64,000 bases of DNA from Rhodamnia argentea (GCF_020921035.1 NC_063153.1:7378001-7442000), one strand, 5' to 3'. Shown: positions 1 through 13,663, counted from the first letter of the stretch. The notes: a model not told the origin generated them from the sequence alone. Numbers and translations: made by a program.

Positions 1-3000
1 TCCGTCATGTTACTTCTCCTGGCACGATAGCTACATTGCGACGATTGAAAGAAAGCTCCGCAAAATAAAGCTAGATAAAGAAAATTTCGATTTTCATGTC
101 TTTTGTCGTGAAAATGGGAATTTTGATTTTATTGGGCATTTTGCATTTGCAACGAAAAAACAAATAAATGAATGAATAAATAAGGAAAGCAAGTGTTGTG
201 GCGGGGACCAAAGTAACGATGAGACAAAAAAGCTAATGTTGTCCCCCTAGCGAGAGAGTCACGTATCATGCAGCTGTCCAAATCCATCACGTGGCGACAT
301 GTTCCCACAAGAATAATTGACATTCTCTTTGCACTTGTGTTGGACCTTAATTAGAATGATAATTATGGGCTACTAATTTGTTTTAGCAAAAGCGCTTCAA
401 ATTGAATCCAGAAAAGAAACTTTTCCGAAAAAAGCGTCTAATCAGACTTAAATTTATTGTACGGACGACAATCAAGTCACAAACTTTTCATTTTTTGCCT
501 ATCTAGTCCTAAACCTTGGTGCGGGATTCCAATACTGTCATTTCGATCAATTTTTCGCCAGAAATCGCCGACGTGGCGTGTGTCATTTAGGACAGCTGGC
601 GAGAATTGGCCAGAATAGCAACATTGAAATTTCGTGCAAAAGTCTAAGATTAAATTGGCAAAAATCGAAAAATTCAGGACTGAAGAATTAGCATTCATAT
701 AATAGGTTTAGGACTAATTGGTTTACTTTCGAAAGTATTTAATAGCAAGTATAAAGCGAATACTCCTATCGATGAAACTATATTTTGAAGAGTGGACAAA
801 TTATTAATCTGTAATAATCTCGAACCTTGAAAAAATAATTATTTGATAAATTAGAAAATCTTCAAAAAAAAAAAAAAAGAAAAGTAATAAGAAGAACGAG
901 TATCAATATTCCACACATTTTTACATGCCAGTCATAGCATGTTGAAAGCAAAAACACGATAGCGTTCTGCTAGGCACGTGCTCATGGCATTCCACACTTG
1001 AGTTTAGTTGATGGTGGATGATTAAATATAAAGGCAACCAGTGTAAACTTCTACCATTTGACATTTTTTTTTATCCATTAGTAAAATAAGAAATTCACAT
1101 GGAAAGTTAAAAAGTAAATTAATTGGGAGAGACAAAAAATTATTTTTCTGTCTCCAATTCTAGTAGCCTAGTAATAGTTTCAAGCGAACCCACGATTCGA
1201 AAATTGTTAGATTGAAATTTGCATCATGTCAATACGCATGTTATGTTGGAAAAGTAAGATTCGAGAAGCTCAATTTTCATAGACATATAATCTACTTGTT
1301 GCTGAGCTTCCAATAAATTATAAATTAAGGACAGCCCATCTCTTCGAATTCGTCCAAATGAAGACGATTTCCATCATCGACGATTCGGCAACGACCTAAT
1401 TCTAGTACGAATTCACCATAAAAAGAAAGAATGTCACATTGAAATTAGCTGCCTTACTAAGCATCCGCTTTCTTGAGCTCAAAAGCAGCGACCAAATCGC
1501 TGGTGCTGGAAAGGGCGAAGTGGATCGGATGCGTGCGAAAGCCAGCATGAAAGGAAAGGGACACCATGCACATCGATGGAAAACGTCGCGTTTTAACTTG
1601 CTTTGTGGCTGGTTAATGCCATAGATATCCATTATACTATAGAACACCATATTATGATAATATTATTAACCACGCTTTGCTCTAGAAGTTTCTATGAAGA
1701 ACTCGGTGAAAAGTGAGGTCAAATTAGAGATTAAGCCCGGTAAAAGCCTCGTATCAGAACCTCATAACATATTTACCTCAAAACGATTTTCGTCTCGCAA
1801 AAAATTTTGAAATGGTACCTCAAACTAAATTCTGCTTTACAACAAAACTCAAACTGGTTATCCCTGATCTCAATGTACTTATGTTTAGCTTTTTGTCGTT
1901 CTGTTAAGATGTGTACATGTAGACACACATTGCAGATGAAGAATGACAGATCTGACGTGTAGAAATCCATGTACGTTGACATGTGTGTACTTTAACGGAG
2001 GGTGAATTTGTTGGAAAATTTGGTCGGGATGGGATGAAATGGAATCAAATTTTGAAGCGTGATAACACTCTATTTAAAAACTTATTTGCACCACAATATT
2101 GCTAATGGTTTCGACAAATATCCTCCCAGGATACAGCAAAGTCTCGATGAGAACATCGGATAAAAAATCTGATAATTTTTCAGGATCTCTTTAGGAAAAC
2201 AATTAGAAACATAGGCTGTGCAGTTAATTCTCATACAACTCTTCGTGTTCGAAAATAATTTATTCGGACACTACTTTTCATTGTTTTGAAAAACAGTTTA
2301 TTCGGGCACTACTATTCGGTGTTCAAGAACTGTTATGTCTGAAAAATCGCAACCTTTTGAAGGTCGGAAGAAACTAACATAAACTTCGAAATCAACATTG
2401 ATAAAAAGAAATAATTATTGATTTATGCCGATTCTTACCCACGACCGCACAAGCGTGCCAAGTGCAGCTGGTAATCGCGCAACCGTAAGTAGGTATAGTG
2501 GGGCGTAGCTCACTTGCCTATTTCTTCATTTGAAAGACTACGATAGTCTCTGACTGATAAAGTATTCCGCATTTTCCCACATTTTCTATGTGGGGTAAGG
2601 AAAAAATTGCAACTTCCTAATTGTTTTGCAAACAAACTTAGAACATAATTTAGGTCTGGGCACACTATTAAGATTTCTTCGCGGAGCTTTCTAAGCTGGC
2701 ACCGCTTTTGTTGGTCTGGTTTTCGTGGACCCTTCATGCTTTGTGGAAAGTATCTTCGGTGGTGCTTTTCGAAGGACATTTGTTGTTTGCCCTCGGGTCC
2801 AATGTGCAATGCGAAAAGTTTCATACTTCGATGTGTCATCACATGAGAAAAAGGGGACCTTTTCTAGGGCACATTAACTCGTAAGAACTGAATTCCTTCC
2901 CATGGATATCAACCAACATCACAACTCGAGATTAGTTTGTGTGTATTGTGTATTCCATTAACAATAAGCCTACGTATAATTAAATGTCGGGCCTATTTGC

Positions 3001-3882
3001 TCGCACTTATTTGTTACCCTCGACTTTCTTTTTAATGTCGACGAAATAAAATTCTTCATTAAGCTTCGACGAAAAAAAAAATGAAGAAAGTTAGGTTCTA
3101 TTATTACGTAACTATTGTTCCACATGTCGATATCGAATACAATTTATCCCACAAAACCCCAAAAATCAAAAGTAGAAGTCACGTAAGATAGGCAGAGATG
3201 AGTGTCTAAACAAAAGAGAAAAAAAAAAACAGAAATGAAAGACTCGCTAAAAACATCATACACCTCCCTCAAGAGCAATCCTTCAAGCAACAAAGAATCG
3301 ATTAGTTGACACGCGCACTTGTGTCGTCGTGTTTCAATTCAAGCCGATCCATTCAGATGGAACATATCGAATTGAAGTTACCTCATAGATTCGAATGCAG
3401 TCAATTTGAACTTTCAATTTCTAGGTTTATTTATTTATAAATTTATGGGGTTTCCTCCCCCCCTTCCCCTTCCCTTGGAAACCTTTTCCTTTCTTGTGTT
3501 CATCTTCCCTTTTTGAAGTTTTTATTTCACGTGCGTGAATAAATCTCTGCAATTCTTCTTGGTTGAACGTGGGGATTAGTTCGGTCATCCGTCCGGTCGA
3601 CAATCACCGAGAAGGATGTTCGTAGCGTGGCTCCAAAATCTCTTTGAGATTAGGCCGCTCTTCTCTTTCGATTTAGATTTAGGTCAAGTTTTGGAGATGT
3701 TACTCTCTCAAGCCGGATCTAAATATAGATCTAGGAGTTCCCTATAGGTATTAGATGCGTGAACATATTAATACTGGTGTCTATGCACAGCAATGGTGAT
3801 AAAAATATTGAATTTGGACGATCATCGCAAACCGTTACAAATGGAGTGAGAGATCTCGGCGTATACTCATTATTGCTATTTG
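1..3882. other. Intergenic, no gene recognised
   Basis: AT-rich sequence with only short overlapping open frames and no recognisable protein. Around 470-710 there is a degenerate repeat with phrases such as 'agtcctaaacc' and 'ggtttaggactaat' facing each other. The same phrases recur inside the Mutator-like elements elsewhere in this window, so this is probably an old element of that type. No RNA gene or clear promoter was seen. Confidence 0.5.
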
Positions 3883-3887
3883 CCTTC

Positions 3888-4830
3888 TGTTGACACTCAA
3901 CATAATCCAAGAAGGACTCGTGACGAGCACGTGAGGAAGCGATAATTAGCTACGGGAAGGGACACTGAAGCAAGGAACGTATCAATAAGGTGCCACGTGT
4001 CGGGGTAAAAATCGGCGCCACTTCCTTCTAGAGCAAGAAAAGCGCGCGGAAGGAGGTCACGATCGAAGCGGTTGGCGGTAATCCCCACGAGGTAAAAAGA
4101 AAAGGCGCGAAGACCGGGAAACCGTCATCCACGTGGCTTATGGAAAAGAGCAAAGCGTGGGGCCAAAGGAAGAAACCGCTCGGCGGTTATTAAAGAGCTT
4201 GCCTATAAATACCTCGCAATAGCAAGATACACACACACAACAAATCCAAAACACTTGCATTTTCAAACTAACTCTTAGTCTTTAGCCTTTAGCCTAGCCT
4301 AGCTATAGTTTTAGATCCCCGTCGTCGATTCAATTCCGGCGAGTATCATATCCAGAGTTAGGTGTCGTCGATTAGATTCCGGCGTCTACTCATTAGGTTC
4401 GGTGCCGTTGATTAAATTCCGGTGTTGCACCCTTCACCCATCTTGTCCAGTGCCGTCGATTCAATTCCGGTATTGTGTCCTACAATCCCCGTCCAGGTCT
4501 TGTTGATTAAATTCCAACATTGTGTCCTATATCATCTCCCGATCCTGTCGATTCAATTCCAGGGTTGCGTCGAAATTTGTCACATACTGTTACTATTACA
4601 TATTGGGCCGTCGAAGTTGTCGAAAGCCTGTTTGTAACGCGCCCTTTTGTGTAAATCTACTGCATTTGACACTCTCTGCCCAAAAACTAACCCGGAACTC
4701 CTTTTCGAAAAACGAACGGATTAAGTTCGATAAAAGATTCCCGCGTAAGTAACCCTCTTTGGGCCATAGTCAATTTGGGCCTAGAACCCATAACCAACAA
4801 AGCACTGTCGAAGGATTTCAACGCGCAACA
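3888..4830 (+). mobile_element. Solo LTR of a retrotransposon (943 bp, TSD CCTTC)
   Basis: The element begins TGTTG and ends CAACA, the inverted ends expected of an LTR. It is flanked by the direct repeat CCTTC at 3883-3887 and 4831-4835, the 5-bp target duplication made by integrase. Inside is a TATA box (cctataaatacc, about 4202) on the plus strand, so transcription would run left to right. Downstream, about 4320-4570, the phrase 'gattnaattccgg' recurs about six times as an imperfect tandem array. No internal coding region or second LTR is present, so this is the product of LTR-LTR recombination. Superfamily (Ty3 or Ty1) cannot be set from the LTR alone. Confidence 0.88.
4202..4213 (+). promoter_or_regulatory. 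TATA box inside the solo LTR
   Basis: 'cctataaatacc' lies roughly one third into the LTR, where the U3 promoter is expected. It is followed by a CA-rich leader and the tandem repeats of the putative R/U5 region. Confidence 0.55.
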
Positions 4831-5545
4831 CCTTCTAATTTTTTTGCTTTGGTAGTAGATTGAAATTTGTTAAATTTGAAAGATGTAACTCTCGAATTAT
4901 TATTATTATTATTAGATCTTCAAATGCTCCCACAAAACAGGCCGTGAACCGAGGCGTCTTTCTGACCCACAAAAACCGAGTCGTCTGGAAAACTGCGTAA
5001 CTGTCACCCATCGTTTTGGTCTCCTTTACACGTGATTTCACGTAGCCTCGGATCTCCAGCGACAACCTTAAAATTTTACCAATTTTTTTTTTTTTTTTCG
5101 GGCGATCGTGGAAGTTTGACGGAGACTGGTGGGAATCCTACGATTCCGAGGAAACGTGGGCCAATCCGGGGCGGCCGAGTCAACATTTCGGTGACCCAAA
5201 AAGATTGCGTGCGGAGAAGAAGAAGAGGAAAGGATTGAATTTTCAAAGTCACACCGAAACCAACTCTTTGTTTGCCAACACGTGTCCCTTACTTAAAGAT
5301 GTCTATATTTTTCCGTATAATAAATAATTTGTAAAGTATTTCTCTAAAAATGATTACTCATATTGTTATAATTAATTTCATTGTCGACATCAATTTATAT
5401 TCAAATATTTCCATCTATTTCGATCATTTACTTTTATAAGTGATACGGTCGGTCATTTATAAAAAAATATCTTTTAAATCATTCAATTTTGGTGAAATAA
5501 GCGGAGCTTAATTGTTGCCGTATTTAAGTTTAAAAAAAAAATTAG

Positions 5546-5583
5546 GCATTAGGGTTCTATAACTTTTTTTAAAACCCTAATGC
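5546..5583. repeat. Perfect 11-bp hairpin
   Basis: Arms 'gcattagggtt' (5546-5556) and 'aaccctaatgc' (5573-5583) are exact reverse complements around a 16-base T-rich loop. The arms contain one telomere-like AGGGTT unit each. Too short for a microRNA precursor; possibly the core of a small foldback element. Confidence 0.6.
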
Positions 5584-7563
5584 AAATTCCAAATGATACA
5601 TCTTCCAATTATGACTAATAAGATTCTATTTTTTTCGAAATGAATGGCATGGTATTATAGTGAATTCCAAACGTTTTATCTTCTCATCTTTAAATGTTGA
5701 TTGGTAGAGTCCTCAAATTGGCCGAGAAGCATATCACTGTGCAAGTGATGCGATGAAATTGCAATCAAATTCGGATTAATCTGAGCGCCTTCAGAAGCAT
5801 GATCATGAGTTCAAACATCTAGCGTTTTAAGCTTTTAAAACGGTTAATACCGATCCCATAAAATTTTTCATGGTATCGGAACTCGTTTAAATTCCCAAGC
5901 CCCGATACCCAACAAGGCAACAATTCGTAATTTTGGACCAACGATGATAATTCACTCCCTTTATATTCAATACGCTTCGCAACAGCTCCCGGCAACATGT
6001 TGGTTTCTTTCTTTTGTCTAGCCCTCACCAGCTTGCGGATACGTCGATTTCACGAGTGAGATGCATCAATAAATGGCACGTGACGCTCACGTGATCAAGT
6101 GGTCACTCTGTTCGAAGTGCTTATCCCCGTGAAGACAGTTGCGTTCTCCTAGGCGAAGAATATCATTAGTCGACGTCACTGGTCTAAATTGAAAAATCAT
6201 AAAAGATTGGAGCGAAACAATAGATGAAAAAAAAAAACCAGAAATTAGCAAATAAAATTAAAAGCTGATTTTTCATTTTTCCATTGAAATTTAAACCGTC
6301 ATCTGAATTTTAAAAAATTATGAAAAGCGCTAGATGTTGAACTACATGTCGACATTCGGAGTGTTATGAAAGTTTCGGATTTAAAAGGAGTTAAAGTCGA
6401 GAAAGACTCGGCCTCTCTTGAATATGTCTGTTCGATTCTCTTCTTATCAGGGGAAAATAACATCCACATAAATACGATTCTTTAGCAAAGATGTCATTTG
6501 GAGGCTCAACACCGGCCGATGGCACCGGAGGCGGCAGAATCCACGACAACGACGACGACTCCGACTCTGTGGGGGGTGGGCAGCAAATTAACTTTGGGAG
6601 GCTGAGGGGGGGAGAGATCCAAGCTAGGGTTAGGTTAGGGTTTGCCATGGTGGGTATTCTTGAATATGATGACTACTACGTGCTGTTACGTGACCCGCCG
6701 GTACGAGCTCGACCACAACGTTAATGCTGCTGCTCCGACAGCACCCGAATCTTGTCCTTTCCAGAGAGATAGATTGCCCAGATGTTCGTTGCTTTGTCTC
6801 CTTGTTTTACTACCGCGTCTCGCAATCGCGTTCCCCGTCACAGTCAGCATCTTGAGCCAACGGGAATATCCATCATTCACATCGATGAAAAACCAGAAGA
6901 AAGCGATAAAACTCACGCATCTGCGGTAAAAACTGTGAGCTTTTTGTCTGCATTTATTCGGCCGGCCAGCGCGTGTAAAGAACCGTGAGGTCCGACACCT
7001 ACCGGAGAAGTATCGCTCGGAGTTTAAGAAAGCATGCAAATGCATGCATGGCCATGCTCAGTTTCATCACACGAAACTGCTCGAGGTTTCTTCAATTCGT
7101 GCCCCCGTTGTACTGGACCACCGGCGAGGAGACGAGACGGAGATCAGATCAAATGGGAGGGGTTTCTTCTATGCTGTTTTGAATGCTGCATGTGGTGAAA
7201 TTTAATGCTGCACTTCCAATAATATCTCCTTGCTTTTCCTGCCGGTTTAACGCGATGTGACGACGCTATCAAGGTCCCGTTTGTCCCGTGAAAATTAATC
7301 GGCGATTCGAAAAATATTTTCCAAACTTTAATCGTTCTTATCAACTAGGAAAAATTGAGTCGAGGTAACGAGGTTTAATCGGACCCTCTGAGCTTGGAGT
7401 TCTCAATTAGACATTGGGTTGACTACAATATTTTTCGAGTCCGGCGCGATCATATAATTCATATTAATTTGTTCATGCAACTAATACCTAAAGTATCACG
7501 TGGACGAAATTGCGGCCACAATATGTGGAGAATAATTGTTTTTTGCACTAGAATTTCTAAAGT

Positions 7564-7580
7564 TAGATAGATAGATAGAT
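7564..7580. repeat. (TAGA)n microsatellite
   Basis: About four units of 'taga' in an AT-rich region. Simple repeat. Confidence 0.8.
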
Positions 7581-8994
7581 GTAAATGAGGACTAAAGCCA
7601 TACGCGTACGCAAGCGAAATCCGAAGAAAATGATTTTGGATTGAGGTGAAGGGGAGAGAGAAGGGATCGCAAAAGTAGTGAGATTTTTAGGGGTGAGTAA
7701 ATGAGAATAATTGGGATAATTATTGATATTTAACAATCATAATAGCATTTAATTAGAGTGCTTTTTGAATCTATTATGGGATATTTAGGTAAATAATGGC
7801 ATATGAAAATAATTTCATGGCCGAATTTAGAAAAAAGAAAACTAGCTCCTGATTTTTTAAATTACCTATGTATATCTACCTATTTGTCAATTATCATATA
7901 AAAAGATAGTGATTCCCACAGTATTGGGATATTTATTCTTCTATATAATAAAAAATTATTCATATATCTATATGCACAATTATTGTTTGGTTTAGAATAC
8001 TAATTATCATTCTAAAAAATAACACTTTGTGAAAAAACCTCAATAGCAATAGCACGGGGAAAAGTAAAAAAAAAAGTCATAAACCTATCACATTTGTGTC
8101 ATTTTAGTCCTAAACCTTTAAATTATGCGAATTTAGTCCTAAAATTTTTCTAATTGTGCCAAATGAGTCCATCCGGCCGATTTAAGCAGAAAATCGCTGA
8201 CTTGGATGTTGGCGGTCCTGCATTGTACGGCTGACGCTAAAATAATAGGAAGTCAAAAAGTAAGGGTCTAATTATAAGAAATACTTTATTAAAGCAACTC
8301 AATCTTTCACTTTTGAAAGATGACCGCCAATAGGAATTCGAGGACAACCCATTTTGTCAAGACCAAACTTACAACGAATGCAAATTAGAAACATCAAAAG
8401 TAATCGCGCTTGAGCGCGTGGAATAAGATGACTTTTCTCGGAAAGAAGTCGACCCACCAAATTTCTCTTAAAGAAATTCGATACCTATACAACTTATTTT
8501 GAAAAGTTAATTACGTAGAATATGAAATGAGACACATATTCATGCAGAATGTTCTCGGAAAACATAGAAAACATACCTCACATTTTACCCAATGACCACT
8601 TACATACCTTTACTTTTTGGAGACGGCTTTGTACCTCCTCATTAATTATCCCCATATCCCTATTTGCAAAAATGTTATTTTCTTTTAAAAAAATGTTCAT
8701 CCCCAGATCCTAATTTCATCGCACTCACCTTAAGCACTAACAAAAAATTGAAAAACCAAACGAACCAAACGGTAAGTAAGATGCTAAAAACGAGCTTGCA
8801 ATGAGGTGTGATTTGATGTAAAATAGGAGTATGTAAGTGATCATCAGGTGTCGGGTGAAGGTTGAGTCATACTTTTGACATTTCCTCGGACTTCTATTAA
8901 GTAACACTAATTTTCATGCACGTGCATAATTACTTGTGAGAAAATATTAGTGATTTTCTTGGTCAAAATATGTTTAGTGTTTGTTGTTATAAAA

Positions 8995-9874
8995 GGAAAA
9001 ATTGTCAAAAAAGTCATAAATCTTTCATACTTTTTTCAATTCGGTCCAAAACCTTTTAAGCTTGCTGATTCAGTCCTAAACTTTTTCACTTTGTGCCGAT
9101 TTAGTTCTATTCGCTGGAAATGGCCGACGTGGATGCCAACCGTCCTACGTAACACCGCCGTGGCCGACGTGGATAATATTTAATAATTTTTATTTGAAAA
9201 AATCTTTTTTTTTTTTGCTTTTTTTTTTCTATTTTTACCTTGCTGGCTTCAAGGCCACCAACCCATGGGCGAGAGTTGGCTAGGGCTGGCGACTCTCGCG
9301 ACTCCCTAGATGAGGGCTGCGAACCCCTCACGGCCGAAGGTGAGGGGTCGCGACCCCGGGTCGCGAGGGCATCGCGGCCCTTGGCCACCTTGCCGTGGCC
9401 GGATCTAGCCATGGTGACCCTTGCTAGCCCGGATCGGCCACGACGTGGGCGAGGCAAGGGCCGCGAAGCCCTCGCCATGGCTTGCGACGGCGAGGATCGC
9501 AACCCCTTGCCTTCGGCCGCAAGGGGTTTGCGGCCCTCGCTTAGAGACCCGCGGGGGTTGATGACCCTCATCGGCTCTCACCCGGGTGCCGACGACGCCC
9601 GCTAGTCCTTGTCTAGGGGCCGGCAACCCTTGCTGGCCCTAATCCGGCTGGGGTCACCTACCTTAAAGTCAGCAAACCCAAAAACAAAACAAAAAAAAAT
9701 CAAGATTTTTAAATAAATTTTTTTTAAAATTATTAGAATTATCATCGGTGTCCTGTAAATAGGACTGAATCAAGACAAAGTAAAAAGGTTTAGGATTAAA
9801 TCATCAAACTTAAAAGATTTAGGACTGAATTAACAAAAATGTAAAAGGTTTAGAACTTTTTTGACAATTTTTCC
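8995..9874. mobile_element. Non-autonomous Mutator-like element (880 bp)
   Basis: The ends are perfect inverted repeats: left GGAAAAATTGTCAAAAAAGT and its exact complement at 9855-9874. It is flanked by the direct repeat TGTTATAAAA at 8985-8994 and 9875-9884. A 9-10 bp target duplication with long inverted ends is the Mutator (MULE) signature. Subterminal parts carry repeated phrases like 'ggtttaggattaaatc' facing inward. The centre (about 9240-9660) is strongly GC-rich, unlike the AT-rich ends, so it may be acquired genomic DNA, but I recognise no gene in it. No transposase is encoded. Confidence 0.85.
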
Positions 9875-9884
9875 TGTTATAAAA

Positions 9885-11700
9885 TATACTTGTGACTATA
9901 AAGTCTAAAGAGGAGGTTACATAACAAAAAAAACATGAAAGAAGAGGAAACCCCAAAAAAAAAAAATATATGAGTCAAGCTCATAACCAGTTACTTTCTC
10001 CAAAACAGAAAAAGATGAAAAACCTATTTGGAAACATAAATAATTTGATTCTCAAATTCTTTGATATTGTCACCATGAATGGATTTGAAATAGAAACAAG
10101 AATAAAAACAAAGTTGATTTATTGTTCCGGAATCACTTTTGAGAAACAAGACCAATAAAGTACAAATACTCAGGGAAGGCTCTCACTTTGTTCTGTTGAC
10201 CCAAAAAAAAAGAACGAAGCCTTAGGGAACAATGCCGGAGTCAAGACAGTTTTAGCTACAAACTTTACCCTTACCCGAATCTTGACCAACCAGTTCCCCT
10301 TGCTTGTCCGTCGCTCTCGTCGCTCGACCAACTAGCTCCACTATCGCCGCATGTCACCATCCGCCGTTGGTCGCCATCTCCAGCCGCATGAGAAAATATA
10401 AAAAGTTAAAATAAAAAATGCTTTTTTTAAAAATAAAATATATCTTTAAAAAAATAAAAAAAATTAATTTTTACAAAATAAAAAAAATTATAAAATTTTA
10501 AAAAATTTCACTAGATTTGTATTGCATTAAAGTGTTTTTAGCAATATCATTTTTCTTAGAAAAATTATAAGAAATAAATATTCCATGAAATAGATAGACG
10601 ATTACAGCAAAACGAAATAAATAGAATGATTGTGGATTATGCGTGTCATGTATTCATTTTATTAGTGGTGCTATATAGGTTGACTTTATAGTGACAAGAC
10701 GTAATTATTTGACTTAAATGAAAAAAAAAATGGAAAGAGAAATTATTCTTCGGAACAAAAAATTTATTCAGTTACCAAATGCATTTCTATTCTGAGAATA
10801 GAAATTTTGTATAATACCAAACCCATTCTGATTCTCTAAAACTCGTCAATGGATCGGAATCGGAAAAAATCAATTCTAAACAGAATTGAATTTTTGGATT
10901 AGAATCACAATCAAAAGCACAGGAGTCGGGCGATGAGGGCGGCAGGCTGCAGTGATCGAGCGATGAGAGCGGCGGACGAGCGAACGAATTACTTGGCTGA
11001 GCGATAGAATTGAGACTTTCGTCTTTTCTAGGTAGAGGGAACAAGAGCCGACGCAGGTGGAGTGATAGAACCGAGGCTTCCATCTCATTTTTTTATTGGC
11101 GATTCTTAAAAATGATTCTGAAACGAAGAATATACTTTATTTTTTATTTTTATTTCTACTCCAAATCTATTTTCGGGAGCAAAATCAGAAAATTTTAGAA
11201 TCAACATAATTTATGTTACTAAATGAGTCTCTCATCCTTTTTCGTTCCGAAAAACAAAATCGGAATCAGAATTGTCGCCGGTCCTTAGCCGCCTTAAGCT
11301 TTTAACTTTTCATGGTTGTAAGAAAGTGTGAGGTCCTTATCTAGTTGGCACTTCTAAAAAAGTGGGACCCAGAAGTTCTTTTCCCCCTTTGTGGGGCCCA
11401 GTCTATATCAATGACATCCAAATAGAAACGCTAACCAGAAAAAAAATAAATCACCGTTTTTAATTATTTCTCCTTTTTCTTTTTCGGTGGGGGGAGAATA
11501 TTCATCATTCGCCCTTCCGTAAAAAAAATAAAATAAAAATAAATAAATATTTTATGACACGTCTATATTAAAGTAAGTGGCTAAAAAAACCAACAAACGA
11601 ATTAATATTATATTTCTTCGACCAAAAAAAAATTAATATTATATTTCGACAAAAAAGAATTTATATTATATTAAGTAAATAAAGCCACGTCAATATTAAA
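9885..11700. other. Intergenic; candidate inverted-repeat element at about 10750-11275
   Basis: No gene recognised. At about 10750 'ttcggaac' and at about 11247 'gttccgaa' face each other. The neighbouring bases (left 'ttaccaaatgcatttc', right 'gttactaaatgagtc') suggest degenerate inverted ends of a hAT-like or similar non-autonomous element around a small GC-rich core. A GC patch at about 10290-10390 sits between strongly AT-rich sequences. Boundaries and target duplication were not resolved. Confidence 0.35.
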
Positions 11701-13663
11701 GTTAAGTGGCGCGAAAACAACGCCCTCCTCGTCTTCTCAGTTGGAACCGTCCTCTCTCTACCCTCTCCGTCTCCCTCCGTCTTTCTCCCCGCGAAGAAGA
11801 ACGGGTCCTGCTCTTTCGCCGGGTTCTCGCCGTCCGGTCGTCCGCCGGCGCCCTTCTCTTCTCCCGCTCGAAGCTTTCGGTTTCGTCCTTGCTGACGGGT
11901 TGGAGCGATCGGATCTGTCGCAACCTGGAGCCACCGGTCGTCGCCGAGAGTTCACGCCCATTCCGCCGACTGTTCCGTGGGATTCCCTGGAGTTCCGAGG
12001 CTTTTCTCGTTTCCAGAAATCGCATCGGAGATCGGATTCCGTGCCTTGGTCGATCGAGGTCAGTGTTTCCGCGTGGATTTCGGTTTCTCTGTACGGCCGC
12101 TCTTTTTGGGAACGGCAAATCGATCGGCACTCGCTCTCGAGTGTTGTCGGTTGATTTGTTCGATCGTTTTGAAGGTCTCGTGGTGCTTGTCTGATTACGA
12201 TTTCTTAAATTAATCTTCGAGGTTAGCTTTCGGATTTGTTTCCGATAATAACCATCTAGGGATTCGACGTAGATTAACCGATTGATGTTATCGATATAGG
12301 AATATATCGGATTCACTCTGTTCCTATTTTAGGAACTCGGACTTCCGATGATCTCTCTCCCTCCGCGGTGCCTGAGAGTTTCCCGTTGAGACGTGCGGAG
12401 GCGATCGAACTGTTTGATCCCAGTTTGATATGTCCTGGACGTCGGAAGCAGGAATCTGTCGAACGCGGAAGATTTTGTCTTTCCCTTTGGATTCTTCACC
12501 GTGCCAATTAATTGGCTAAAATAACTCTCGGTCAGTTTGGTCTTTCTAACCGACAACCATAATCTCCGCGCAGGTTCGTCGGTTCCCGTTCCTTAATTTT
12601 GGAATTTCTCCCCATTTTAATGGTGTTAAAGCAGAAACCGTTTCTATATTAGACTCTGCACATTGCGTTGCTCCCTTGGTATTTTTCAAATTAGTTGTTT
12701 TAACTTAAAGGTTTGATTTTTTTTTTCTCTCTTTTCTTGCATGATATAGACTCTGAATTTCATGGGGATGGACAATGATCTCTCTCGCACGTGGGCGGCC
12801 ATGTCTCTTCCGATAACCCCCGAGAACAGTAGCACCTGCAACTTCAATCTCCATTTAATGAAGGATTAGTGTAATTCGCGGATGCGGACAAAACTCAACT
12901 CATCATTTAGAAATAGTTTAATTTGCTCAACCCTTTCAAAAAAAAAAAAAAAAATCGTAGTTAAGGAGGAGAAGAATTTACTAAAAGACTTCTAATCTCT
13001 CTCCTTTCCTTTTTTTTTTTCCAAAGACGGTGGGCGTGGGTTGGAGACATGGCTGAAATCACTCAGTTGTTCAATTGAAAGCGAGCTTTAAGAGAAAGGA
13101 GATGAGAAGAAGCCAGGCTTTTGTAATATGGCATCCCCTCAGCCTGCGCAACCCCCCCGTTTTGTTATCCTACGGACCCACCTCATCCCGCATTTTCTGC
13201 TTCCTCTCTTCCCCGCCTCAGCATCTTGGGAATTGCTCTCGCCCGCAGGTTGTTGATGCGCTTTCAAGAATTGCCCTCCGCAATTGCGAATTTGATGACT
13301 TTTTCGCCATTTGCTGAGGTCTCTTCCCATGCGTGATCTGCTTAATTTGGGGGGTACTGGTGATAAAGGATCCACTATCCAATTCCGCTAATCTCACCCA
13401 ATTGATAGTGAATCAGAACAGGGTCTCTGTGTTTTCAGATTTTGTTCCTGGTTTTATTCTTTTCTTAGCCATTTCCCCCCTGTGGGTATCTTACTTTTTC
13501 CCTTGTGCTTTTCTGCCAGACTGGTTGCAGAGGAAAGGATCTTCTTTTTTGAGCGATTGGTGATATGATTCTGTTGCATGTGGGATGCAAGGCTGCTTGG
13601 TCTGTCAAATATGGATTAGTTTATGGGTGAATTCATCAATGTGGGTTTGTTTAGACAGAGCGA
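11700..13663 (+). promoter_or_regulatory. Probable promoter and intron-containing 5' leader of AUG8
   Basis: At about 11710 the sequence switches from AT-rich to CT/GC-rich ('cctctctctaccctctccg'), a common look for plant transcription start regions. Possible donors such as 'gatcgag|gtcagt' near 12059 and an acceptor-like 'tttgtttag' or 'acag' just before the ATG at 13664 suggest one or more introns in the leader. Open frames here (for example 11706-12194) are on overlapping frames and lack family matches, so I treat them as leader. Transcript data would fix the exon ends. Confidence 0.5.

Larger units (their letters stand above)
4836..8984. other. Intergenic, repeats only
   Basis: No gene recognised. 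A GC-richer stretch at about 6490-7180 has overlapping short open frames on both strands, none matching a family I know. A degenerate Mutator-like remnant is at about 8070-8280 (phrases 'agtcctaaacctttaaatt' and 'agtcctaaaatttttc'). A possible LTR/primer-binding junction is at 5871. A short perfect hairpin is at 5546-5583 and a (TAGA)n run at 7564-7580. Confidence 0.5.

Noticed and set aside
5546..5583. Telomere-derived repeat or microRNA precursor
   Set aside because: Only one AGGGTT unit per arm and a stem of 11 bp; too short for either.
6391..7045. Possible gene in a GC-richer patch
   Set aside because: Short frames on both strands overlap, no conserved motif or exon chain could be assembled, and no start context stands out.
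9107..9605. Long overlapping frames on both strands
   Set aside because: They lie in the GC-rich core of the Mutator-like element; several frames are open at once, as expected from base composition.
11702..12316. Minus-strand 204-codon frame, Arg-rich
   Set aside because: It covers the GC/CT-rich leader region of AUG8; composition gives long frames on several strands, and no family motif is visible.
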